NCBI GenBank assembly: GCA_930367215.1
Contig: OV884057.1
Coordinates: 263,208,339 to 263,272,338, forward strand
Reading direction: 5' to 3'
Length of the DNA stretch: 64,000 nucleotides
Origin: Pollenia angustigena
Taxonomy: Eukaryota; Arthropoda; Insecta; Diptera; Polleniidae
Shown here: piece by piece, positions 34,080-46,293 of the stretch
Position numbering within the stretch: position 1 is the stretch's first letter
Layout of the letters: the number at the start of each line of letters is the position of its first letter
Translations under genes and position numbers: made by a program
The notes under the pieces: generated by a model
Database searches by the model: none
What the model was told of the DNA's origin: nothing
Seen by the model: the letters and a program-made list of their open reading frames with translations, nothing else

Positions 34080-35300
34080 GCAACAGTCTTCACAATCATG
34101 TATTTCTGACATACCTACCCGATAACTCCATTTCTAAAGGGGACTCCCATAGAAAATGTTCAGTGCAGACTAGAAATATATTGGAGAAAAAGTCCCATAA
34201 ATGCCCAGGGGTTGCCCCTAGTGGGATATAATGTATGACCGATTATTTTTTTGTCCTTAATATTTTCTCGAGACATACTTGCCCCTTATCTCCACTTCTT
34301 AGGGGGCTCCCATACAAATATTGTGTTTTATGAAATTCTTAAATTAATTAAAATTTTTCGACTTTTGTGAAAAAAAATCAAAAGTGGCTAACAGATTTTA
34401 ATCATGTATGGCTTGTTTTGTTTGTAATTTCGTTTTTTATACGTTTTTTTAGTTTTTTCAATAAGCTAAATCGTTTTTGAGTTATGCGAACATATGTTGT
34501 GCAACTCCGCCATTTTCGTAATTTTTGTATGGGGACCACCCTAATGATTAAAGATGGAGACTAGCAGCCGTATTCATAACAAAAAGTTAGCCACAGTTTG
34601 TACACTACGTACAACGAGCTGCTAACTAGAGTGCCGATTAAGCTTAGCAGCTTGTTGGCACAGAGTTAATTCATAACGAACTTTTCTCCATCTGCCAACT
34701 TTTAATAAATCAACTATGAATTTTTATGATGCCACATTGTATTTCTCAAAAATGCAACACGTTTTGCATTAATCATCGCTGAATTTGTAATTTTTCCCTA
34801 TTTTGTTTTTCCCTTCACATATAAAAATTTTAAAAAGTTTTTAAAATTAAAATAAATTCAGTAAAATACAGTAAATTAAAAAAAAAAAACAGTTAATTAA
34901 AAAAACCAACAAAATTGTTAAACATTAAACGGCTGTTTTTCTCAAGTTGGCAAACGTTTGGCAGCTCGTTAACAAGAGTTTAGCAAAACGTTAGCCAGAG
35001 TTTGGTAAGTGTATTATGAATAAACTTTTTGCTAACCTTATGCCAAATTTTCATTACGAATACGGCTGTAGGTATGTTCTCAAAAAAAGCTCGGGTAGTG
35101 AAAATATTGGGGGTCCGTCATACATTTGACTCCTCTAGGGGCACTCTGGGGCTAGTTAGTTCGGTGGCGGTTAATTTTATAATAATATTTAGTATGGGAG
35201 CCCCCTTAAGGACCACAAATAGGGGGTTAGTATGTTCATAAAAAATGTAGGGGGGAATATTAGTGGTAGTCAGTCTTACATTTTCCCCTCTAGGAGCGAC
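34080..35300 (+). repeat. CACTATG-family repeat copy, interrupted
   Basis: Shares CTTAGGGGGCTCCCATACAA, TTTTATGAAATTCTTAAATT and CATATGTTGTGCAACTC with the 15580-16273 arm and repeats the ATGTATGACYG…CCCCTAG module several times. The MITE at 34565 is inserted in it. Confidence 0.75.
34565..35068. mobile_element. 504-bp MITE, CAGCCGTATTC ends, TAG duplication
   Basis: Ends CAGCCGTATTCATAAC and TTACGAATACGGCTG; TAG on each side (34562-34564, 35069-35071). Subterminal GCTAAC/GTTAGC and GTTGGCA motifs. Same family as 33626-33873. Confidence 0.8.
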
Positions 35301-35885
35301 TTAGTTATGAAGCTTTTTTTGGCTTTTGTATCGTTTTCCCCTAGCTTTCCCCGATGAGGAGCTATTACCCCTATCCCACACCCCTTATTTTTTGGCCCAC
35401 GCGTTTTTTTTTATTGTATACACATGTACATTAGGGATATAACTTTTTAACAATTTTTTAAAATATCAAAACTGGCATAGCACAGTCCGATAGAGCATAA
35501 ACAACTATAATGTAACGTATATTTATTTTTTCGCTAAGGTCAAAAAAGTTCACGCACCAACCGCGATGAAGTTTTTAAAATTTTTAATTTTCTTTTTGGT
35601 TAAGAAAAATCAATACATAATATGTTTATTTAAAACAAAAAATAGCTCAAGTTTGAAATTTCATTAATATTTGGAGATGGTAAGAGATTTTTCCGCAAAC
35701 TAAAACGTATCTTTAACCTTTTTTAACAAAAAAAAAAAATTAAAAAAGAATTCAAGGTATATAAAAATTCACTTAATAACAGTTTTAATTTAAAAAAAAA
35801 ACTTTTAAACTGGAATTATTCATTGAACAGATGCAGTAATACATAAAAAAAAACAATAATAAGAAATTAATCACAATTTGTTAAC
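35301..35885. other. AT-rich sequence, nothing recognised
   Basis: No frame or repeat boundary could be supported here. Confidence 0.45.
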
Positions 35886-35888
35886 TTA

Positions 35889-36077
35889 AGCTTCGTACAG
35901 ACGATGGTCAGATCTTACAATGTTGTCATTAAAATTGCTTAAAAATGTCTTGCAACTGTCTGAACGTTGTAAGCTCATTTTCATTTGACAGAAGTGTAAA
36001 ATTAATGCATCTGACAATGGCACCATTGTCAGAAAAATGTCAACATTGTAAGATCTGACCATCGTCTGTACGAAGCT
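35889..36077. mobile_element. 189-bp MITE, TTA duplication
   Basis: Near-perfect arms start AGCTTCGTACAGACGATGGT and carry CAGATCTTACAATGTTG; flanked by TTA (35886-35888, 36078-36080). The GTAYAGACGA core resembles the ends of the 3977 element, so both may be mobilised by one source. Confidence 0.85.
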
Positions 36078-36080
36078 TTA

Positions 36081-36495
36081 GGTTTGTACAATTTTTCAAA
36101 AATGGCTCCAAAACATCCTAATAGTTTGCAGACTAAGTAAGAAATGTATCAAAAACTTTTGCAATGCATAGCCTGCTTACCGTTTACGCGTTGATTACTT
36201 TTTTGGTGCACTTTGATACAGAGAACATTGTATAATTTAACACGGTTATATTGTAGAACGCCTAAAAAAGCGAGTTGCATTGCAGATGGCGTTTTGGGAC
36301 TCACCCTTACTTTCTGCAAGTTCTGCAGCTCTTATACCATTGACTCTATAAAAACATAATACAATATACACTATTCATAAAAGCTTTCCACTGTTTAATT
36401 CTTACAATATCTCCCTCCAAAGAAGTCCTTCTTATATAAGAAAAACCTAATATCTTATTGGGTGGTACAGGACATTATTTTATACGAATTTATAT
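36081..36495. other. Unique-looking sequence, no gene seen
   Basis: Moderately AT-rich; no coding or repeat signal that I can support. Confidence 0.45.
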
Positions 36496-37264
36496 TGTTA
36501 CGAAAGTAACTTTAGTTAAGAATTAGATTAAGTTATTAGTTATCTTGTATTGATTAGTTATTAAGTATTTGTTAGTTATTTTATTAGTTTTAATTTTTAT
36601 TGTATAAGTTATGCACACTTCTAGTGTAAAAATCAATGTACAGATGTAATGTTAAAATTGTTGTGCATAATTGTACTTCAACCCCACTGTAAATACTTGA
36701 ATGTTCGTTTTTAAGTTATCTCAATTAATGGTAACGCCTAAAAGTATGCCTTAGTTTATGATGACTAATAACTCAAATGATTCAGCCATATAGATGGTAA
36801 CTATAGATGAATAAGTTTAATTAACAAAATAACCGTTAGGAAGCGAACTTTTTAGAGCCATCTAGACGTTACTAGTATCATCTACACGTCTAGACTAGAG
36901 TATAAATAGAATCGCAAGAGATGGCATAAAATCATCCCAAGTTCAGACGTTGTCAATAACGCATCACGCGGAGAAAATTATAAGCACTGAAGTGAGTTGT
37001 GAATAAAAGCTGTAAATTACGGCGGTCTTGATCTCTCAGTTGAAAAGGTTGTTTGCAACCCTTTAATTGTGATTTAAAAAAATGAGTTTAATTAATCCGA
37101 ATATTTGCTGATAAATATTAGTATTACGAGAAAAACAAATGCATCCGCCGAAATTTCTTGCTTCGGCAGAACATAAACTTAATTAAAGTGCAATAAAGAA
37201 CTCAAGAGGTTTATTATCAAGGAAATAAACCGAAAACGTTATTGAAAAGGCAGTAACGTAACAA
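36496..37264 (+). repeat. LTR of a Ty3/gypsy-like element
   Basis: 769 bp from TGTTACGAAAGTAACTTTAG to CAGTAACGTAACA. Followed by ATATGTGTCAGAAGTAAAAT, where a primer site belongs; the tRNA is not identified. No second LTR was found in the window, so the element is 3'-truncated. Confidence 0.7.
36901..36909 (+). promoter_or_regulatory. TATA box in LTR
   Basis: TATAAATAG, about 360 bp before the LTR end; a plausible promoter of the element. Confidence 0.5.
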
Positions 37265-37331
37265 TATGTGTCAGAAGTAAAATTGCAAAAATTAAAAAAA
37301 AAAATTTTTAATTAAATAAAAACAAAAAATA

Positions 37332-38510
37332 ATGAAATTCGAAGAGCTTAAAGTGGAACAGCTCAAGAAAGAATTGGGCAAGTTAGATCTGCTAACTGCA
37401 GGAAATAAAGCAGAGCTGCAGAAGAGACTATTAGATAAATTCGAGCGAGGATAAAGAAGACATAGAGGTATGTATGTACTCGTGCAATTGCTAGCAGTAT
37501 GGATTTAAATACAATGATGGCAAAAATGGAAAAAATGTCTGAAGAAAGTTTTAGAAATATGGACGATAATTCCAGCGCTATAACTGAAAAAATGGAAAGA
37601 ATGTCAGAGGAAAATTCTAGAAAAATTAAAGAAAATTCGATCACCACCCTGGCTGAAATTCAAGAGAATTCTAGAATAAATAATGAGAAACTTCAGGCTA
37701 CTAATGAAATACTTGAGAAGCTTCAAGAGACTTCCACAGTCAAAAATGAAAGAGTAAATGACATGGAAATTTAAATCAACAAAAAGCTGTCTGGTGTAAA
37801 AATTGAAATTGATCAAAAACTCTACAATCTTAAAGCAAAAGTAAATAGTCTACAATGCCAAGAGGGACCAGTGCGAGTTATTCCAGAAACCTCGAGTAGA
37901 ATAAAAGCCATTAAATGTTTTTAAATTTCAGTTCGATACAGTTGCCAACAGAAATTCATGGAACAGTGAGGTAAAAGCCATCGAGCTAATTCTTGCTTTA
38001 AAGGGGACTGCGGCTAAAGTGCTAGAAAGTGTACCAGTAAGTATCAGAAACAATTATGATGAAATAAAGGTAGCACTGCAACGTAAGTATGGAGGTGAAC
38101 ACAAAAAGGAAATCTACAAAATGGAGTTGCGTTGCAGAGTGCAAAAGGCTAATCAGATATTACAGGACTTCCAGCTCGAGATTGAGCGGTTGGTGCAGAA
38201 GCATTTATTAACGGTATAAGAGATGCTGATGTAAAGTATGCGGTGTGTGCATCATTGAAGTCAACATTTGCAGAAACAGTATCGTTTGCCCTGGCTCAGG
38301 AGACTGCAAGGATAGTTGCAAAGCAGAGGTCGTATAAGGTGCAAAGGCTCAACGTTACTGCTGATGATGATAGAGATATCATAAAGGAATTAAAGAGCCT
38401 TAAATAAACAGTTTTGGTGAGAAGCTGGGCAAAAACAAATTGAAATGCTATAACTGTGGTAAAATTGGGCACATACAGCGTAACTGCAAAGAACCTGGAA
38501 AAAGTTCAAG
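37332..38510 (+). pseudogene. Ty3/gypsy gag, broken
   Basis: ATG at 37332 opens a 40-codon SAP-like motif (ELKVEQLKKEL…LQKRLLDKF) ending at TAA 37452-37454. A coiled-coil-like frame follows (37499-37774, many K/E/M repeats), then capsid-like pieces in changing frames: VKAIELILALKGTA near 37972, VLESVPVSIRNNYDEIK at 38019 and INGIRDADVKYAV at about 38210. It ends with a CCHC zinc knuckle CYNCGKIGHIQRNC at about 38447-38488. At least four frame breaks or stops. Confidence 0.7.
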
Positions 38511-38800
38511 AACTGCTTCGCCGCCGAGAAAAAACCAACGGGATAGTCATCACAGGAGTCGCTGTTAAGTATGGAGGGCCAAAGAGCAATAAAAGTATTA
38601 CGACATTTGGCTACATCGATGGTAAAAAGAGCATTTGGTTTTGCCAATGAATCAACAACTAAAGGAAGGATTAGTTGTCAAGCCACAAATACATTGGAAT
38701 GGGCCACCGAATACAGAAATAAAAAAGTCCAAGAGTTAAAATGAAAGTTGTTCATTTAGAACGATTAGCCCCTTATGGAAGAGGTGATGCTGATCAAAAT
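38511..38800 (+). pseudogene. Gypsy pol ends joined by a deletion
   Basis: After the zinc knuckle the sequence reaches, within about 200 bp, a WNGP motif (38698) and MKVVHLERLAPYG (about 38741-38779), typical of the integrase C-terminus. Protease, RT, RNase H and the integrase core are gone. Confidence 0.5.
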
Positions 38801-38879
38801 GAACGACAGCATGCTCAAATCCGTCTAGATGAGCCGACTACCACAAACTGTACGTACCATAATTTCAATAGGTAGTGAT

Positions 38880-39334
38880 CCGCGACAAATAAGCTGACAA
38901 AATATTTGAGGTAAGCGTTTCACCACACTTCAAAGCAGTTTCTGTGCCACAAAACGTATCTTCAGCACAATCAACGATAGAACACCAGATCAGCTTGCTT
39001 GTCACGAGGTAACTGAGTTAGAACCAAAGTTTTCCCAACGTCCAAGAAGCAGATCCCGCCTGCAAAAAGGCAAAAAACTAAATAGTCTGTCCGACGTGAC
39101 GGCTACCGATAGACAAATTAAAAATAATTCCCGTCTAATTATAAAAGACAAAAATTCGCACACAGAAAGAAAAACACTGGGGATAAATTAATTTTTTTAT
39201 ACTAACTTTAAGATCGAGACGTACCCAAAAATCCACGTACGAATAACACTTAAACGTACTCAAAACAATCATAAATGGGATAATTTTCGAAAATCGAATT
39301 TCCTTAAATAAGTATAAAATTCTTAAATCAAGAG
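38880..39334. other. Degenerate 3' flank of gypsy remnant
   Basis: No LTR, frame or clear repeat could be assigned. Confidence 0.4.
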
Positions 39335-39420
39335 TGCTATATTCGGCTGTGCCGAATCTTATATACCCTTCACCTTTGTGGGAGCAGAATACAGAGCAAC
39401 TAGACAAAAACTAAATAATT
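39335..39420. repeat. TTCGGCTGTGCCGAA / TATACCCTTCACC repeat
   Basis: GAGTGCTATATTCGGCTGTG followed by TATATACCCTTCACC. The TTCGGCTGTGCCGAA palindrome recurs at 56025 and, mutated, near 42970. One boundary of the dispersed TATACCC family. Confidence 0.7.
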
Positions 39421-39544
39421 TTTAGATATGTATAAACACATATTAACAATTTGTACTTTAAACTTCATTATAAATTAAATTTAAAAAGCGAAAACTGGTA
39501 AATATTTTTTTTAAATCGTTCTTAGAACATAAAAAAAATAAAAA

Positions 39545-39650
39545 TTTAAAAAAAAAATTTTCTTTTTAAAAAAACAAGATTCGAACCAGAGAACTCACAG
39601 TTTCTAACTTTACACACCCCCTAGACAACTAAACCATGAAGGAACGTTGT
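39545..39650 (-). repeat. tRNA-derived SINE-like sequence
   Basis: On the minus strand a box-A-like TGGTTTAGTTGTCTAGG (about 39635 downwards) is followed about 40 bp later by a box-B GGTTCGAATC (39585-39594), then an A/T-rich tail toward 39540. The spacing fits a pol III internal promoter. The tRNA cloverleaf is not intact, so a SINE or tRNA pseudogene rather than a tRNA gene. Confidence 0.5.
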
Positions 39651-39999
39651 TTGAATATCATTAAAATGAAATATGGCCCGTTTAATGTTCACTGCGTTGA
39701 GTTGTAATTACTTTTGATGTTTTTGTTCATCACAATAGCAAAGTTGTAAACCATAAAACTTATTTCAGTTGTGAACCGAAATATGGAAATATATTTACCA
39801 AAATAGTTTGTGGCATGTAAGTATGCGTGTTTGTTTTCTTTTATCTTTTTGGGGAGTTTTTAAGTAGCAAAAAAACACAAAAATTCCTAGTTTCGATTTG
39901 TTAAAATAATTTCGTTAAATAGATGAAATAATAAAGAAGGATGATAACGAAAATCATATTGAGCATTATGCTAGTATATGTAATCAAATGTGAGGGGGT

Positions 40000-41137
40000 G
40001 AGGGGGAGGGGAAGAGACGGAAACCCGGATTTGAACTTCGCTTTTCATAAGGACCCAGAATATATATACTTTATAGGGTGTAGGATCAATATTGTAGAAA
40101 TTACAAACGGAATGAAAACCGGATTTGAACTTCGCTTTTCATAAGGACCCAGAATTTATATACTTTATAGGGTGTAGGATCAATATTGTAGAAATTACAA
40201 ACGGAATGACAAACATATATATACCCTTTTCCACCTGAGGTGAAGGGTATAAAAATATAATTTTTGGGACTTCAGTATTTTGATCATAACTTAGCCATTT
40301 TTAAACCGATTTGAAAGATTTAAATACCGACGTGCTTAGGAAGAAATTTACCATTTACTTGGGTTATAAAGCTTGGACTCGGGGAAATCTATGGTTCCCG
40401 AAAGTGGGTATTTAAAAAAAAAAAATTAATTTTGGTCATAACTTTTTTGTATCTGAACCGATTTTCCCGAGTTTCCGATATTTTGGTATATAAGCAAGTA
40501 TGGGCACCACTACATTGAAAGCTTTGTATGTGTGGCATTGTATTGGTTTGTTTACGTTTGCATTTGTTGGTTTTATGCTCTTTTGCTCTTTGTTTTTTGT
40601 GTATGTATACACATCGTTCGCTCTTTTTGCATTTTGATTTAGCATTTGCCCATAGCTGTATATAAGTCATATCCATAGGACATATAGCAGCCCTAAAATT
40701 TAGGTTTTTATAATTTTTTTTTTGTACGGGAGGTACCACGCCAACTTCTTCAATCCCGGCCACATTTTGTAGGATGGTGTGTATTGACAACCTAAATGTG
40801 TGTACCTAATTTGGAAACTTTGGCTTTTGCCGTTCCCCAGATATACAGCAAAAAGTAATAAAAATACAACAACCACAAGGGATTTTTGGGAAAAATTAGA
40901 GGTAGTCGTGGTTTTTTGCTCATATCTCAGCCATTTGTGGACCGATCTTTCTGAATTTCAATAGCAAACAATTCTGGACCATATGTGACATAATTGTATA
41001 ACAACCTGGCCCCCATCATATATGGGGTCTTCGGAAAATCCATTTCAACGGACAGACGGACATGGTTAAATCAACTTCGCTTTTCATAAGGACCCAGAAT
41101 ATATATACTTTATAGGGTGTAGGATCAGTATTGTAGA
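40000..41137 (-). repeat. TATACCC-family repeats, several fragments
   Basis: 40028-40213 holds two 93-bp tandem copies of GGATTTGAACTTCGCTTTTC…ACGGAATGA, then TATACCCTTTTCCACCTGAG. 40880-41137 carries GAGGTAGTCGTGGTTTTTTG, CATATATGGGGTCTTCGGAA and TATAGGGTGTAGGATCA. The same blocks lie in the opposite direction at 63395-63605. Non-coding. Confidence 0.75.
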
Positions 41138-41630
41138 TCGGTTAATTTCAAATTGGCTTTTTTCGATTAACGATTAAACCGGTTAATTTCAGTCGATTAA
41201 CCGATTAACCGAAGTAACAAAATGTTCAATATGTTGTAATATTATAACATATTTTTTTTGTGTTTTTAATTATTTGTTTCGTCTAATATACCAAATGTAT
41301 TTGTTTACAAAATATTTTTTCATACAAACAGTTCAGTGATCTTCATTTTAACCGATTTTCCGCCGACCGATGACTAAAATTACAATGTTTTCAATGCTTT
41401 TTTATCTTCTCATCGATCAACAGGAATGTGGCGAAAAATGGGTTAAATATTTGATTGCCAACACATTTTTTTTGTTTCCCGTACTTTTTATATGTATGTG
41501 TTTAGTTATTTGTTTTAAAAAACTCTAATGACATAATGGAGTATTTTATATGTTTAGAGAAATCCTGGAAAAGGACTGAGAAATTAGATATTCATCTACG
41601 ATAAGTGAAATAATTTTTTCCAAGTCAACT

Positions 41631-44600
41631 TGTGAGGGTGACTGCTGTAGCGTTATATGTATATTGGTTAAAGTTTCATTACTTATTACTAATTTATTTT
41701 TTTTTCTGGGTATAGAAAATTTTCTTTGTATAAAAATGAAAATTAAGTAATTTTTTTTTTTTTTTGAAAATAAAGGGAGTCATGAATTGTAAATTTTTAG
41801 GAAAATGTTAAAAATTTTCATTATATTTTCGGATTTGAAATAAAAAGTTTAAGGACGGTAAAATAATTAAGGAGAAATTTATAAAACAGAGAAAATCTTT
41901 AAATCAATTGGAATAAAATTTAAATTAAAGTATTAATAAAAAACAAAAATATAAAATATAAATAGGAATATTTGGGTTTTATTTTGTGTTGTGTTCTACA
42001 TTTACATTGGAAGAAAATTAAATGAAACTCACGTTCCACAAGCAAATACATTATTAAGAAGACGATCCACTCAACTATCCGCCTCGAAACAATTCCCCAG
42101 CTAAAGTGATACATTTGGGACACTTATGAACACGTTTGAAGAGAATTACTAGCCAAGGATACATTTTTAACATCAGCACCGCGAAAAGTCACACATATGG
42201 AAAATTTTGTTTTGGGAATGAAAGCGTAAATCTATTTGAATAACTATATTTGCACATCTGTCCAAAGTATTGGTGAGAAGTTATTTGTCATGATATAAAT
42301 TTAGAAAACTCATCTTACAATTTGAGTTCAAGTATTGAGCAAACATCCACAAGATTAGATTTCTAATAAAATTTTTCTTTTTATTTAATTCAATTTGTTA
42401 CTATATTACTTCATTTAAATTTTTGTTTAATTTAATTTAAAACTTGAAACTTATTTGAATCTGTTTGTTTTCTTATAATGTAATGTGTTAAATTGTAAAA
42501 ATCAGTTAAATTCTTAAAATTACTCGGTCACCTTAATGTTTGTTTGAAGTAATCTCTTCATCCTTAAATTATGCTATAAAAAAAAAAAAAAATTACAAAT
42601 TAAATACATTAATCAGTTCAACACTTCTACACATTTCATATGTACTTATGTGGATGGTATCATAACTGAAAATTAATACAATCAATTATAATACATTCCA
42701 CTAATTAACTTTGCCATAAAAACACTGTTGCCAACTTTTTTTGAACGTTTCCCTCCAAATCGGATGTCAAAACCGCTAGAAACCGCTAAATATTTAATTT
42801 AGCGGGAATTTTTTTAAAAATACCGCTAAAACCTAAACATTTTTTTAAAGTTTTATATAAATCAAGATATAGGCGGCTTTTTTAAAGGTATATGATTACG
42901 TAACATACTATGGTTTCCAACTTCCCTAGTTATATTATTCTTAAAAGAAAATAAGTCAGAGTTATATATTCATCTGTGCGAATCTTTGATACCCTCCACC
43001 TACAGTTGGAAATTTTCGAAGTGGTCTTTATATGGGACATATGGTAAATTATGGGACGATCTTCACAAAATTTAAACAAGTAATTTATAGTCTTATACAA
43101 CTTTGACTGACCAAATGTTATTATAATAGAACACAGATTGAAAGCTTTACGGTTCTACGCGTTCTATAGTTTTTTCCGAGAGTATGCTTTATATGGGGCC
43201 TATGAAAGTTATGGATCGATCTGCACGATAGTTGACTGTAAGTTCTAGTCATATAAAACTGTGACAAACCAAAATTTAAAAAATAGCATTATTTGTTACG
43301 GCTTTAGACGTACTGTTCTTCAAGAGTAGGTTTTATATAGGGCCTATGGTAAAATATGGACTAATAATCACGAAAATTGACATCGTGATTTCTAGCCATA
43401 TTAAACTGTGGCGGACCAAATATATTACAATAGCATTATTTGCTACGTTTTTAGGCACAATCAAGGTTTTTTCCGAGAGTGGGCTTTATATGAGGCATAT
43501 CGTTAATTATGGACCGATTAAACAGTATGATTTTTAATCATATAGAACGAATTTGTGCATAATCTTATATCAATGTGTGCTTTCCGCCACTAGTTATGTT
43601 AGTTTTTGTACTAAATGATAAACTTTTTATGGTGGTTGTTCCACATTTTAATGTATAGCACTGTTCCTACTGAACCGATTGTGGTAGACTGCAATCCCAG
43701 CCTGCTTAGGGGAATTCTAAACAATTTGATGCCAATATTTATATTCCCTTTTGAGTCGTTTGAAAGTGAAGGCTTAATCGGCTTCGAATTACTCAAGGAC
43801 CCAGAATAAATTTACCTTATGGGGTCTTAGACGAATATTAAAATAGTTTCACCCGGAACGACAAACTTAGTACGTAAAAGCAAAAAAAATTATAACATTT
43901 ACGCTATTTTTGGTAATTATTTCCCGTTTTAAGCCATTAGATAAAATTAGTTACATGAAAGTAAGTGCTTGGGTTTTGTCGAGACAATTAAGATCAATAC
44001 CTTGCCTTTTGTTTCAAAATTTTAAGCAAGCTTAAAGTTGTGAATTGTTACATACAGCCCTATCAACATACTAACTGAAAATCGAAAAAAAAATGTCATA
44101 TACAATATTCAGTTCACTAAAACTATAAAAGTAATTAAAACCGTGAACATAAACAAAAAGTTTTTAGCCAGAAAAACAAAAAGAAAATGTAAAAAATCTG
44201 TAAATTTTAAATTTGAGAAAGGATTTTGTAGCGAAAATGAGCCGCTGAGAGTTGTTTGAAAATCGCTAGATTTCCCGCTTACCGCTAAAACATATTTTTT
44301 CCCGCGATTGACATTTCAAAAAGCTAGATTTAGCGGGAAAATCTCTAAATTGGCAACAGTGCATAAAAACGATAACCAAAACTCTTATAAAATATATATT
44401 AATAGAAAAAAAAAAGAAAACCATAAGTGTTGTACGCAACCGTCTACAGTCATCCGGCGCCTGCTGACTTCGATGGACGTTATATAAACGTAAGTTTTGA
44501 TATTTTTTTTTTTTTTTTTAATATTTCTATTATCATCCATGTTAAATACACTCTCACTTTATAATCAAATTTACACATAATTATAGAAATGTTTTATGAA

Positions 44601-45352
44601 CAAATTTGAGTTTTAAAATTGACTGCAACACAAGTTACCATTGCGTTTTAATTATTTTGATTTTATTATTAAAAATTTTTTTTTATGTTGTTCATGTTAC
44701 ATTTGTTATAAACACCCTACATTAAATAATTTTAGTTGTCTTTGAATATTTTACATAATGTCACCCAATTAACATAAAAACTTTTTATATAATTTTACAA
44801 AAGAATTTAATAATTGATTTATATTCAATTAACTTGAGGTGACGAGATTTATTAGACATTTATAATAGATTTAAAAACTAAATTAACGGGAATTTTTTTT
44901 ACTTTAAGAAATTTATAACATTGTGAATTATATATAAATATGGAAATTTGAATTTTATTTGTTTTATTTACGAAAAGTGAAGTTACGGGTATGGGGGTTA
45001 GGCGGATTTGTTTAAATCGGTAATTTTGGTTTGTTTTTATTTCGATATTGGGCTGACAACCAGTTATGAGTTCTTGTCAGCATGGAGGGTGGGCTTCGGA
45101 ACAGTATAGCAAATGTCATCAAAAGCTATACTATAATCTTTTACCGTTTCTACTTTTCTTATATTATGTGGATCATTATATATATTCTTAAGCTACCTAA
45201 AGTTAAATCACTGTGACGAATTCAAATACAATAATAATTTGTTTTATTCTTATAAGGGAACACAACTCACTCCCCACCGACGAGCTCGGCCGTAATATTA
45301 GGTAGCACCGTTCCCGAAAAAAACTAGAAATACAGAATTAAGAATCGTTACA
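41631..45352 (+). repeat. 5' LTR, interrupted
   Basis: Matches the 3' LTR closely outside the hAT insertion at 42723-44361. The polyadenylation and promoter sites are not pinpointed; microsatellite-like poly-A and poly-T runs account for most length differences. Confidence 0.9.
42723..44361. mobile_element. hAT-like element in 5' LTR
   Basis: Ends CACTGTTGCCAA and TTGGCAACAGTG; flanked by CATAAAAA (42715-42722, 44362-44369). The 3' LTR at about 53197 has the single, empty CATAAAAA site. Subterminal ACCGCTAAA/TTTAGCGGG motifs occur near both ends. The middle (about 42960-43870) is a TATACCC-related repeat with GATACCCTCCACC and several TATGGACCGAT blocks. No transposase. Confidence 0.9.
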
Positions 45353-45360
45353 GAGATTTT

Positions 45361-45378
45361 TGGCGCCCAACGTGGGGC
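45361..45378 (+). promoter_or_regulatory. Primer-binding site, tRNA-Lys type
   Basis: TGGCGCCCAACGTGGGGC, 8 bp after the LTR. From memory it is the sequence also used by foamy viruses, complementary to the 3' end of a tRNA-Lys. Confidence 0.75.
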
Positions 45379-45379
45379 C

Positions 45380-46113
45380 TCAGTAGACGTTATTTTTAAG
45401 TTTTGTGTGCAAGTATCATCTAGATGCTGAGGACTCTGAATCTGTTGTGGGTAATGATTTACATAATGAATTCTTTAACTAAAATATGTATTTTAAATTT
45501 TCATTTAACTCTTGTTTTCATTATTTTTCTACTGTGGACTTAATTGTTTATTGTAGTTATGATAAACAATTCCCTGTCTGATATTTAATGCATCAGAAAT
45601 TAAACAGGGCTTGGGTTCGAACTTGAGAAGTTGATCTGGTGGTTATCGGATACAATCCTCGTTTGACACTTTCCCTTCTAAATATGTCTTCTATTTCTAT
45701 TTATTGATTCTTTTTCTTCAAAATTTACTTTTTCCAGTTTGTATTTTCTGTTTATTTGGACTTAAGGTAACGGAATTTGTAATCGGTTATTTTCCTATAA
45801 CGGATAATCAATCCCTTACATCCTTTCTAGAACTTATTGTTGTCTTGGATATGATTCTTTTGACATTTGTCGAAAGGTTCCAGCAGTTATAAGTGTTACT
45901 ATTTTTTTTACCCCTTTTTCTTCTTTGCGGTAACTGATGAATATTTTAAATAATTTTTTTTATTGTAAATTGTTTTATTTTAATTTGTAGTTTTGATTTT
46001 TAGTTTGAAACTTTTCGCTATATACCCCTACCTATAGACTTCACTGAGTAGTAATATATATTGACATTGTTGATAACCTTTTTGATATTTTGGTGTGATT
46101 TTATTCATAAATA

Positions 46114-46159
<46 letters not shown>

Positions 46160-46290
46160 ATTTGACTTTTTATAATAGTTTTTTTTAATCGGATACACAA
46201 CAACGATTTTAGACAGAAATAATTTCTTTTAATTTTTTTTTTAATATCATTAGAATTTTGAGATTATTGTTCTTTGATTAATTATTTAGA
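45380..46290 (+). other. Retrotransposon untranslated leader
   Basis: About 900 bp between primer site and gag, containing an (AT)n run at 46117-46151. No frame beyond 62 codons; likely leader and packaging region. Confidence 0.6.
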
Positions 46291-46293
46291 AGA

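Noticed and set aside
42960..43870. Gene inside the hAT-like insertion
   Set aside because: Short frames coincide with a dispersed non-coding repeat also at 55990-56640.
46117..46151. (AT)n as a regulatory element
   Set aside because: A simple microsatellite in the leader; no further evidence.
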